NCBI GenBank assembly: GCA_018397055.1
Contig: JAGTQS010000031.1
Span: 11,751-17,629 of the forward strand
Reading direction: 5' to 3'
Length of the DNA: 5,879 nucleotides
Origin: Candidatus Bathyarchaeota archaeon
GTDB taxonomy: Archaea; Thermoproteota; Bathyarchaeia; Bathyarchaeales; DTEX01
The position numbers and the translations under genes were made by a program. The notes beneath the pieces are model-generated. The model searched no databases. It was not told the origin of the DNA and was given only the letters and a program-made list of their open reading frames with translations. The stretch's first letter is position 1. Each line of letters starts with the position of its first letter. Shown here one piece after another: positions 1 through 5,756 of the stretch.

Positions 1-1
1 G

Positions 2-943
2 AAAAAGAAAAAAGAAGATATTTTTACAGACCAGCAACACCTAGAAAAATCTCAGCAACAAAAAGATCAAATTCCAGATAGGCCTCCATCAATTGACTTG
101 TTTGGTGCTGAACCTCGCCTTCCAACATCAGTTTCAAAACCATATCAGAAAATAAAATCTGAAATTTTAGAAAATATGCTTTGGAAAAGATACTGGTACA
201 AATCAAGAGCTCAGCAGACAATTATTCAGTATTTGACAGCGAGTAGAAGTCGTCGCCCGGTTTGGGCATTAATGAGATACCCCGTTGAATGGTACATTGA
301 AGATGAAATTGAAGACCTTGACATTGAAACAAGTATGGATGAAGGCCCACTCATTCCAGAAGTTACAACCCTCAAGTGGGTAGAAGAACCTACGCCTCAT
401 GGGCAATCATTAGCAAGTGGCTATGTTCCTTCGGCATTAATAGTTCTTGATGTTAGCCGTAGCATGGCTGACGTGAGAAACGAAGCAGCAGTTGCAGCAT
501 ACATTGCCTATCTAAGCGCTCGAAGGGCAGGCGGACAAACAGCAACCATCGTTTTTTCGACAGGCTTTGTTTCCACGGATTGGGACACATCTGAGGAACT
601 GAAAGAACTTTCGCTTACAATGGAGTTTGGTGAGTTCACTGTTTTTCCAACCCCTGAGATTTCTAGGCTTGTTTCAGCTAATGTTGGACCGTGTTTCGTT
701 GTTATAATTACAGATGGTGGATGGCAGAATGTTGAGGAAGCTGTGCCAGCGCTTGAACGCGTTGTAGACGCAGGTCACAAACTTGTGATATTACTTCTCA
801 AAGGTAAAGAATACCAAGATAGAATTGAATTGATTAAACGCACTCCAGACCTAAGATTCTATAAAATTGCAAACCCCGAGGTTGACCTACAAGGATTAAT
901 CTTGTCTGAAAGTATGAAGACCTATAAAACTTTTCTCTGGTAA
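2..943 (+). CDS. VWA-domain protein with MIDAS motif, 5'-truncated by window edge
   Basis: The reading frame is open from base 2 to the TAA at 941-943, giving 313 visible residues with no stop upstream, so the true start lies outside the window. A TTG at 98 could serve as a start, but the frame continues upstream as a Lys/Gln/Glu-rich stretch. The first ~50 visible residues are polar and probably disordered. About residues 60-130 form a conserved-looking, Arg/Trp-rich region followed by an acidic EDEIEDLDIE stretch. The C-terminal ~170 residues are a VWA domain with the metal-ion-dependent adhesion site: DVSRS (D150, S152, S154), a likely loop-2 Thr (T217 in FPTPE) and ITDGG (D238). Archaeal VWA proteins of this CoxE/chelatase-like kind commonly partner MoxR-type AAA+ ATPases. 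If such a partner exists it would lie upstream, unseen. No signal peptide or membrane segment is visible, so a cytoplasmic role is inferred. VWA assignment is firm; the exact role is not. Confidence 0.85.
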   Translation, partial: KKKKEDIFTDQQHLEKSQQQKDQIPDRPPSIDLFGAEPRLPTSVSKPYQKIKSEILENMLWKRYWYKSRAQQTIIQYLTASRSRRPVWALMRYPVEWYIEDEIEDLDIETSMDEGPLIPEVTTLKWVEEPTPHGQSLASGYVPSALIVLDVSRSMADVRNEAAVAAYIAYLSARRAGGQTATIVFSTGFVSTDWDTSEELKELSLTMEFGEFTVFPTPEISRLVSANVGPCFVVIITDGGWQNVEEAVPALERVVDAGHKLVILLLKGKEYQDRIELIKRTPDLRFYKIANPEVDLQGLILSESMKTYKTFLW

Positions 944-995
944 CAATTCATGTTATAATCTCAACGCATTTTTTGAAAAGAAAATTGGATTTTTC
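944..995. terminator. Convergent intergenic space with T-runs on both strands
   Basis: This 52-nt gap separates the 3' ends of the VWA gene and EF-2. On the plus strand it carries T6 at 969-974 and T5 at 990-994, suited to ending VWA transcription. On the minus strand it reads TTTTCTTTTC (984-975), suited to ending EF-2 transcription. Archaeal RNA polymerase typically terminates at such T-rich tracts without a strong hairpin, and no strong hairpin is seen here. The assignment rests on composition and position only. Confidence 0.5.
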
Positions 996-3212
996 TTACT
1001 CTTCCTCAAGAAACTCATTTGGTCTAGGAGGTTCTGGACTCATGCCTCTTCGAGTTCTGATCTGTCTTATTACTTCCATCTGTAAAGATTCTGGAATAGG
1101 AGACCACCTACTGAATTGTGTTGCCCAGAAAGCTCTTCCTTGAGTAGAGGATCTTAATTCATCAGCTAATCCAAAGGATTCAGCCACTGGAATTTCTGCT
1201 TTAATTATCATCATGTCCTCTTCGTTAATCATATCCAGCAATTTTCCACGTCTTTTTTGAACAATCGTTATTACTGGACTTACGAAGTCATTTGGAACCT
1301 TACATTCAAAGCTCAAAATTGGTTCCAAAAGTTGCGGACTACACAAAAGGAAGCATCCCCATATTGGACGCCATGTCATAGGCAAAATTTGAGCAGGACC
1401 TCTGTGAACTGGATCTTCATGAACAACAATATCCTCCAAATTCACCTTCAGACCATAAGCAGGCTCTTTTGCCAACACTGACTGATGAACGGCCTCCCTA
1501 AAGCCTGATTTGACATGGTCTATAATTTCTTCAACATACTGTTTTCCCTTAATCCTGTTGACAAGAAGATTTATGCCCTCAATAGCAATTACGTTACGAG
1601 CGTCTTCTGTTGTCCAACCAAAATTCCGTAACATGACCTGTCTTTCGTCACGTTTTTGCATCTCCGAAATTCTACCTTCTTTTAATGCGTTAATGACCTC
1701 ATCTGAAAGTTTCTCAACAGTTACCCACAATTTATTATGCTTGTTTGGACTCTTACCTAGAACTGGTGGACCTTGATAATTGCGGCTGATTGTCTCGCGG
1801 TAAATAACAATAGGTTTACTTAGTCGAGCCTTCAACCCTGCCTCTTGCATACGATAAGCAGTGACTTCAAGGTGCAATTCACCCATTCCGCTTAATAGGT
1901 ATTCTCCGCTCTCTTGGTTCATTGTAAAATGAAGGTTTGGATCCTCAAGAGTCAACTTGTGCATGACTTTGTCAAATAAAGGTAGGTCCTTAATATCTTC
2001 AGGTTCAACAGCCACTGTGACAACAGGCTCGGAAACATACTTTAACGCCTCGAAGGGTTGTGTTTCAACTCCCTCCTCAGCGAGGGTTTCTCCAACACGA
2101 ATCGATGGCAATCCAGAAACCGCAGCTATGTTTCCTGCTGGAATCTTATCAACGATAACCCTATCCGCAGCCATGCTCATGTAAACTTGCTGAATTATGC
2201 CCGATTGTCTTCCAGTAATAAGATGAACCGTCTTTCCTTTCTCAACTGATCCGCTAAATACTCGTCCAATGGCAACAACTCCACTATGAGGGTCAACTTC
2301 AACTGTTGTTATACACATCAGAAGCGGTCCATTTGGATCAACCTTGGCCATGGCTTCGCCTACACGACTTTTCAAGTCTCCAGGCCAAATTTGACTTTGC
2401 CTATATGGTTGTGCGTCTAGAGGATTTGGTAGATGTTCACAGAACATGTCTAGTATTGGTTCCCATAGTGGAACCTTTTTACTTAAGGCATCAACTTTTT
2501 TACCTATATCTTCTGGCTCTCCAGTATATGCGTCGATTACATCTTTGAAAGTCACACCCTTAGCCTTCATGTAGGGAAAATTGAAACCCCATTTATGGAG
2601 AGCTGATCCAAATGCGACTCGGCCGTCTTCGATTCTTACCTGCCAGTCCTTCTTATGTTCAGGTGGTGCATACCTTTCGATGAGTGTATTAACCCTAACA
2701 ATAATTTTGGCGAATTTATTTTGCATTTCCTCAGGTGTAAGCTTGATTTCTTTAATGAGCCGATCGACTTTGTTAATGAAAAGAAGCGGTTTAACTCTTT
2801 CACGCAAAGCTTGCATCAGAACAGTTTCGGTTTGTGTCATGGGACCTTCTACAGCATCTACAACTACAAGAGCGCCGTCTGCAGCTCTAAGGCTTCTTGT
2901 AACAGCTCCACTAAAGTCTATGTGTCCAGGAGTATCAATCAAGTTTATGAGATAGTCTTCTCCCTTAAAATTGTGGGTTAAGCTTATATTTGATGCAAAT
3001 ACTGTCATTTGCCTTTTCTGTTCAAGTTCCCAAGAATCAAGGAATAACTTTTGTCCAGCTGTTTGTTCGCTTATAATGCCCGCTGCAGCAAGCAAGCTGT
3101 CTGAAAGTGTTGTTTTTCCATGATCAACATGAGCAATTATGCTAGTGTTTCTTATCCTTTTGGTTTCATTCATTAGCTTAACAATTTCTTCGAGCTGTTT
3201 GTAACGTCCCAC
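996..3212 (-). CDS. fusA: Translation elongation factor 2 (aEF-2), ribosomal translocase
   Basis: GTPase that drives translocation of tRNA and mRNA on the ribosome. The 738-residue protein matches archaeal EF-2 length. G-domain motifs: G1 AHVDHGKTT (27-35), switch I RQMT (67-70), G3 DTPGH (93-97), G4 NKVD (147-150), G5 GSA (202-204). A beta-barrel domain II follows at ~290-385 (DPNGPL, GRVFSG), domain III at ~395-470 (SGMGELHLEV), domain IV at ~480-620 with GKSPNKHN (486-493) and HRGPAQ, and domain V at ~625-738 (ELRSSTQGRAFW). H603 in HRG is the residue that archaea and eukaryotes convert to diphthamide, so this is the canonical factor and not a loop-degenerate paralog. Switch I is unusual: the common RGIT is RQMT, although the key T70 is kept. 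The start is GTG, set by an AAAGGAG ribosome-binding site 9 nt upstream; a nearer ATG is out of frame. No ribosomal protein or EF-1A gene adjoins it; flanking genes are convergent and divergent, so it appears monocistronic. The archaeal gene is also called fus or aef2. Confidence 0.97.
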   Translation of the reverse strand: MGRYKQLEEIVKLMNETKRIRNTSIIAHVDHGKTTLSDSLLAAAGIISEQTAGQKLFLDSWELEQKRQMTVFASNISLTHNFKGEDYLINLIDTPGHIDFSGAVTRSLRAADGALVVVDAVEGPMTQTETVLMQALRERVKPLLFINKVDRLIKEIKLTPEEMQNKFAKIIVRVNTLIERYAPPEHKKDWQVRIEDGRVAFGSALHKWGFNFPYMKAKGVTFKDVIDAYTGEPEDIGKKVDALSKKVPLWEPILDMFCEHLPNPLDAQPYRQSQIWPGDLKSRVGEAMAKVDPNGPLLMCITTVEVDPHSGVVAIGRVFSGSVEKGKTVHLITGRQSGIIQQVYMSMAADRVIVDKIPAGNIAAVSGLPSIRVGETLAEEGVETQPFEALKYVSEPVVTVAVEPEDIKDLPLFDKVMHKLTLEDPNLHFTMNQESGEYLLSGMGELHLEVTAYRMQEAGLKARLSKPIVIYRETISRNYQGPPVLGKSPNKHNKLWVTVEKLSDEVINALKEGRISEMQKRDERQVMLRNFGWTTEDARNVIAIEGINLLVNRIKGKQYVEEIIDHVKSGFREAVHQSVLAKEPAYGLKVNLEDIVVHEDPVHRGPAQILPMTWRPIWGCFLLCSPQLLEPILSFECKVPNDFVSPVITIVQKRRGKLLDMINEEDMMIIKAEIPVAESFGLADELRSSTQGRAFWATQFSRWSPIPESLQMEVIRQIRTRRGMSPEPPRPNEFLEEE

Positions 3213-3220
3213 GATTCATT

Positions 3221-3228
3221 TCTCCTTT
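3221..3228 (-). promoter_or_regulatory. Ribosome-binding site deciding the GTG start of EF-2
   Basis: Minus-strand AAAGGAGA complements the archaeal 16S rRNA 3' end and lies 9 nt before the GTG at 3212-3210. It decides the start, because an ATG at 3219-3217, only about 2 nt after the motif, is in another frame and would not give EF-2. The conserved GRYK N-terminus begins directly after the GTG. Confidence 0.75.
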
Positions 3229-3265
3229 GTCTTGATTTTCTTTGGCAACTTTGAATGTGTTCGAG

Positions 3266-3275
3266 TATTAAATAA
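3266..3275 (-). promoter_or_regulatory. Candidate TATA box (box A) for EF-2
   Basis: On the minus strand this reads TTATTTAATA, the best box-A-like element upstream of EF-2. Transcription starting ~25 nt downstream would leave a leader of roughly 30-35 nt containing the GGAG site. The region is AT-rich and other elements (for example CTTAAAAT further upstream) are possible, so confidence is limited. Confidence 0.35.
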
Positions 3276-3407
3276 TAAGGCTTAGATTTTAAGTTAACGA
3301 ACTTGTTAAACCGAGACTATTTAACTTTTCGTTACTGGTTGGTTAGTAAAGGTAAATGTTTGATTGATACATCTGCAAAAAACAGCCTTGATTTTTTCAA
3401 TCTTGAG

Positions 3408-3415
3408 TTTTAAAC
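3408..3415 (+). promoter_or_regulatory. Candidate TATA box for the HExxH-protein gene
   Basis: TTTTAAAC lies about 45-50 nt before the TTG at 3461, which would put the transcript start near 3437 and leave a leader of ~24 nt. A better-looking TATATTAT at 3441-3448 is too close to the start codon unless translation begins further downstream. The choice between them is uncertain. Confidence 0.3.
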
Positions 3416-3460
3416 GTCAGAAAAGTTAATTTAACACGGTTATATTATTATGGAACTCAG

Positions 3461-3952
3461 TTGAACAAAGATAATTTTCAAGTAGACCTTGAAAAAAGTA
3501 AAAGTTACGGGGACCTTTTCGTAGTTGTCAAAAAGGCGGTAAAGAAGGTCTTAGGCCAAACTCGTTCAGGATTGTTGCTTTACTTAGGTGACTTACCTCT
3601 TAACGTAGGGGCATACCATCAAGTTGGTTCCAATGGCATAGTTTTGAATAGAAGGGTTTTAGAAATTGTTTCAAGATCTATAAAAACAGAGGTCGAAATG
3701 AATTCTTTTGTCTTTTCACTTCTATTGCATGAGTATTTGCATTCTCTTGGCTATCTCGACGAAGCGGAAGTTAAAAGGCTAGTTCATAATATTTGCATAA
3801 AGATTTTTGGTGAAGATCACCCAACAGTAACAATGTCACTACAAATACCTGTATCGAAGATTTATCCTTTAGACATGTACAATAGAGAATCACCCCCATA
3901 TTTAAAATTAGTAAAAGATTTCGAAAGACCTGAAAAAACATACATTGCCTAG
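3461..3952 (+). CDS. Small HExxHxxGxxD putative metalloprotease-like protein, family unknown
   Basis: A 163-residue soluble protein that I do not recognise as a named family. It carries HEYLHSLGYLD (90-100), which fits HExxHxxGxxD, the metzincin zinc signature with Asp as third ligand. That would predict H90, H94 and D100 as ligands and E91 as the general base. The preceding segment YHQVGSNGIVLN (52-63) resembles the strand that precedes the active-site helix in zincins, and FVFSLLLHEYLH reads as that helix. The C-terminal third (PVSKIYPLDMYN onward) is Pro/Tyr-rich and ends without a second domain. There is no signal peptide or membrane segment, so it is probably cytoplasmic. It is far smaller than most metzincins. 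YbeY (H-x3-H-x5-H) is another look-alike, but its last His is replaced by Asp-Glu here. The only in-frame start after the stop at 3404-3406 is TTG 3461, with a weak GGA 6 nt upstream. Protease activity is inferred from the motif alone. Confidence 0.75.
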   Translation: MNKDNFQVDLEKSKSYGDLFVVVKKAVKKVLGQTRSGLLLYLGDLPLNVGAYHQVGSNGIVLNRRVLEIVSRSIKTEVEMNSFVFSLLLHEYLHSLGYLDEAEVKRLVHNICIKIFGEDHPTVTMSLQIPVSKIYPLDMYNRESPPYLKLVKDFERPEKTYIA

Positions 3953-3986
3953 GCAATAATGTTGTTTTCTACAATGAGGAAACTCC

Positions 3987-3996
3987 GATATATTTA
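3987..3996 (+). promoter_or_regulatory. TATA box for the 95-residue protein gene
   Basis: GATATATTTA follows AACTCC (a B-recognition-like position) and lies ~45 nt before the ATG at 4036. A start ~25 nt downstream would leave a leader of ~18 nt that includes the ribosome-binding site. This is the clearest box A in the window and suggests that the gene is transcribed independently of the preceding one. Confidence 0.6.
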
Positions 3997-4025
3997 AGTA
4001 GCATATGGTTATTTTCGTTTTCTAA

Positions 4026-4031
4026 GTGATC
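4026..4031 (+). promoter_or_regulatory. Ribosome-binding site GTGATC
   Basis: GTGATC matches the 3' half of the full archaeal Shine-Dalgarno sequence GGAGGTGATC and ends 4 nt before the ATG at 4036. The core GGAG is missing. The match supports this ATG as the start. Confidence 0.45.
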
Positions 4032-4035
4032 TGGA

Positions 4036-4323
4036 ATGCCATTGTTTGGAAAAAAGAAAGAACCAGAAGTTGAACAGACATCATACGAAATTTTTGGAGG
4101 CATCACAATAACAAAAAATTCTGCAGGATATGAAATTAGGTGGAAAAACCCCATCCCATCAACAATAACAGTGTCTCCCAAGCCACAGATTGATGCAAAT
4201 ATTAAGACAAGCCAAGAAGGCGACATGATTCGAATTCTTTCAACAGAATGCAAATTAATAATAACAAAAAGACAAGGGGTCACAGAAGCCAAAATCTCTC
4301 CACTGTGGAATGTCAATTCATAA
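4036..4323 (+). CDS. Conserved-looking hypothetical protein, 95 residues, beta-rich
   Basis: I do not recognise this protein. It begins MPLFGKKKEPEVEQ, a basic patch then an acidic stretch, followed by ~80 residues with alternating hydrophobic residues (YEIFGGITITKN, GYEIRWKN, STITVSP, MIRILST, CKLIITKR) that read as a small all-beta domain. There is no signal peptide, membrane segment or Cys pair; one Cys lies at about residue 72. Support as a real gene comes from a TATA box and GTGATC site correctly spaced ahead of an ATG, and from plausible protein composition. The opposite strand also holds a 115-codon open frame over the same bases, but it lacks comparable start signals and its sequence is low-quality. 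The gene lies 83 nt after the HExxH-protein gene and 142 nt before the aldolase gene, all on the same strand. No function can be assigned. Confidence 0.7.
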   Translation: MPLFGKKKEPEVEQTSYEIFGGITITKNSAGYEIRWKNPIPSTITVSPKPQIDANIKTSQEGDMIRILSTECKLIITKRQGVTEAKISPLWNVNS

Positions 4324-4418
4324 AAATAGAATTACGTAGCTACTGGCAAAATACAATCATTGTTTGAAATTTATTAACATTAAATCTGTAATATGGTTGT
4401 TTATGGATTTCAAAACCG

Positions 4419-4430
4419 TATAATTTAAAA
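4419..4430 (+). promoter_or_regulatory. TATA box for the aldolase gene
   Basis: TATAATTTAAAA follows AAAACCG and lies ~40 nt before the ATG at 4466. The expected transcript start is near 4448, leaving a leader of under 20 nt, the same geometry as the preceding gene. The rest of the 4324-4465 gap holds the palindrome GTAGCTAC (4336-4343) and otherwise only AT-rich sequence. Confidence 0.55.
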
Positions 4431-4456
4431 ATAAGCTTAAGAATATGATTTGGGTC

Positions 4457-4460
4457 GTGA
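4457..4460 (+). promoter_or_regulatory. Weak GTGA ribosome-binding site of the aldolase gene
   Basis: GTGA, matching part of GGAGGTGATC, ends 5 nt before the ATG at 4466. A second GTGA (4462-4465) abuts the ATG. The GTG at 4457 is in frame but meets a TGA two codons later, so it cannot be the start. Confidence 0.3.
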
Positions 4461-4465
4461 CGTGA

Positions 4466-5704
4466 ATGCCAAGCCTCTTAACCGGACGACAATTAAAAGA
4501 TTGTTTTAGAACCTTCTGCCCGTTCGAAAAAGATGGAACCTTAAAATCAGAAGAAGAAAGAACAACTATTTTGGCTTCAAACATAAATCCACCTGTGGAT
4601 CTCCAGGGAAGAGCATTTGTAATGGCAGCTGCACAAGACCAACAATCACCAATGATTATTCAAATAAGCTATAACTCCATGAATCTAGAAGGAGGCAAAG
4701 AAACACACTTTAAACCACCTCAAGGCGTGACCAGGCAACCCAAACCTTATCCAGCAACTGATGGCGCAGAGATGCAAATGGAAGTTCTTAAACATCTCAT
4801 AAATCAGTATGGTGCAAAATACGTTGCAGTTTCATTAGACCATTTTAATGTGCCAAAGTTCGACGAGTCATCATTATCAAGCCAGCCTATCAAAAAAAGT
4901 TTGCAAAGCGAACTTGCTGAGGCCAGAATCAAAGACGCTATAGATTATATGGAGCCCGTATTTGGAAAGATAAAACTAGAAGAAAAGACTCTACGAGCCT
5001 ATGTCAACTATCTCTCTAGCCCAAGTTACTTGGATTTCAAAAGAGACTTCATAAATGTTGTTGCAACAGTCAACCCAGCATGGGGAATGATTGACACTGA
5101 AAAACTTCCACCTGTACTGGATTTTGTTGTAACTAGGGAGATAAGTCAAGCCATTAAGAAAGAGCTTGGAAACGACGATATAATGTTAGAGGCTGAATTC
5201 GGCGCGACAGCAGCAAGCGGTAAAGAGCTTGAATACAAAGAGCTAAGAGGAAAGGAATTGGATACCTTCGCCAACCAAGTTGTTTGTTTCATAAAATACA
5301 CGGGTGCTGAGGGAATTGCATATCCAATCGGTATGGCGCACGCTGCAAAAATAGGTGAAACCCACGAACCTGATATCGTAAGGCTTGAAACTGTTCAGAG
5401 GAAACTTTACTTGGAAACAGGCGACTATGTGCCATTTGCACAACATGGTGGAACAGGGGCTGCAAGAGTTGCGCTTGGTTTAGTAGGCAAAGACAATATA
5501 AACACAAGATACCTCGTAGCTGGAGCGAACGCTGTTGCTGACCATGTTGAGGCTAATTTACAAGCCATTAGAGCTGGAGACAAAAAAGTTTGTGGAACCA
5601 TAATTCACGATTTAATGGTAATGGCAATCTACAAAGCGACGATTGAAAAATTAAGGGAAACTGGAAGCTACCAAAAGGGGCCTTTACTAAGCTCCATAAT
5701 TTAA
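4466..5704 (+). CDS. Class II (zinc) fructose/tagatose-bisphosphate aldolase-like protein
   Basis: Class II aldolases use a divalent metal to cleave or form ketose bisphosphates (typically fructose 1,6-bisphosphate to dihydroxyacetone phosphate plus glyceraldehyde 3-phosphate). The TIM-barrel motifs appear in order: MIIQIS (63-68), VSLDHF with D125 (catalytic) and H126 (metal), MID (208-210), LEAEFG (241-246), GMAH with H292 (metal), QHGGTG with H327 (metal), and NINT (344-347) where Escherichia coli FbaA has the phosphate-binding NIDT. At 412 residues it is longer than the usual ~280-360. LDH and MID are ~82 residues apart rather than ~25, implying an extra segment of about 55 residues at ~130-190. 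HG after the second metal His is HA here, and GGSG is GGTG. Substrate is therefore uncertain: fructose, tagatose or another phosphorylated ketose. It has its own promoter, and no other sugar-metabolism gene is visible nearby. The fold and catalytic class are well supported; the EC assignment is not. Confidence 0.85.
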   Translation: MPSLLTGRQLKDCFRTFCPFEKDGTLKSEEERTTILASNINPPVDLQGRAFVMAAAQDQQSPMIIQISYNSMNLEGGKETHFKPPQGVTRQPKPYPATDGAEMQMEVLKHLINQYGAKYVAVSLDHFNVPKFDESSLSSQPIKKSLQSELAEARIKDAIDYMEPVFGKIKLEEKTLRAYVNYLSSPSYLDFKRDFINVVATVNPAWGMIDTEKLPPVLDFVVTREISQAIKKELGNDDIMLEAEFGATAASGKELEYKELRGKELDTFANQVVCFIKYTGAEGIAYPIGMAHAAKIGETHEPDIVRLETVQRKLYLETGDYVPFAQHGGTGAARVALGLVGKDNINTRYLVAGANAVADHVEANLQAIRAGDKKVCGTIIHDLMVMAIYKATIEKLRETGSYQKGPLLSSII

Positions 5705-5750
5705 TATACATTAACCAACCATTCAGAAAGCACACAATAACCTAATTCTA

Positions 5751-5756
5751 TTTTTT
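5751..5756 (+). terminator. T-run terminator after the aldolase gene
   Basis: A T6 tract 47 nt after the aldolase stop (TAA 5702-5704) fits the T-rich termination sites of archaea. No hairpin precedes it. Confidence 0.45.

Larger units (their letters stand above)
3213..3460. promoter_or_regulatory. Divergent intergenic region with GTTAA/TTAAC elements
   Basis: This 248-nt space lies between the divergent EF-2 and HExxH-protein starts and must hold both promoters. It contains GTTAAC (3293-3298), GTTAAA (3305-3310) facing TTTAAC (3320-3325) across a 9-nt spacer, and the 11-nt palindrome GTTAATTTAAC (3425-3435). A short inverted repeat AAGTT-AACG-AACTT sits at 3291-3304. These could be operator half-sites, but similar words are expected sometimes in AT-rich DNA. 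No tRNA, C/D-box RNA or supported small ORF was seen. Confidence 0.4.

Noticed and set aside
2581..2981. Two overlapping plus-strand open frames (124 and 108 codons) inside EF-2
   Set aside because: They lie opposite the highly conserved EF-2 G domain and look like antisense translation rich in Ser, Cys and Leu.
3337..3345. GGTTGGTTA repeated in inverted form as TAACCAACC at 5712-5720
   Set aside because: A single 9-base match between two AT-rich intergenic regions about 2.4 kb apart, with no other similarity; likely chance.
3388..3400. TTGA-T5-TCAA hairpin with a T-run upstream of the HExxH gene
   Set aside because: A 4-bp AT-rich stem is too weak, and such patterns are expected by chance in this intergenic region.
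3728..3763. YbeY-type rRNA endonuclease motif in the HExxH protein
   Set aside because: YbeY needs H-x3-H-x5-H with Gly after the first His; here Glu follows the first His and Asp replaces the last His, which fits HExxHxxGxxD better.
3969..4316. 115-codon open frame on the minus strand opposite the 95-residue protein
   Set aside because: It lacks a ribosome-binding site and promoter, its sequence is a mix of Cys and hydrophobic residues typical of antisense frames, and the plus-strand gene has clear start signals.
4336..4343. Palindrome GTAGCTAC between the 95-residue protein and the aldolase genes
   Set aside because: It is isolated, not placed relative to either the stop or the promoter as an operator or terminator would be, and short enough to be chance.
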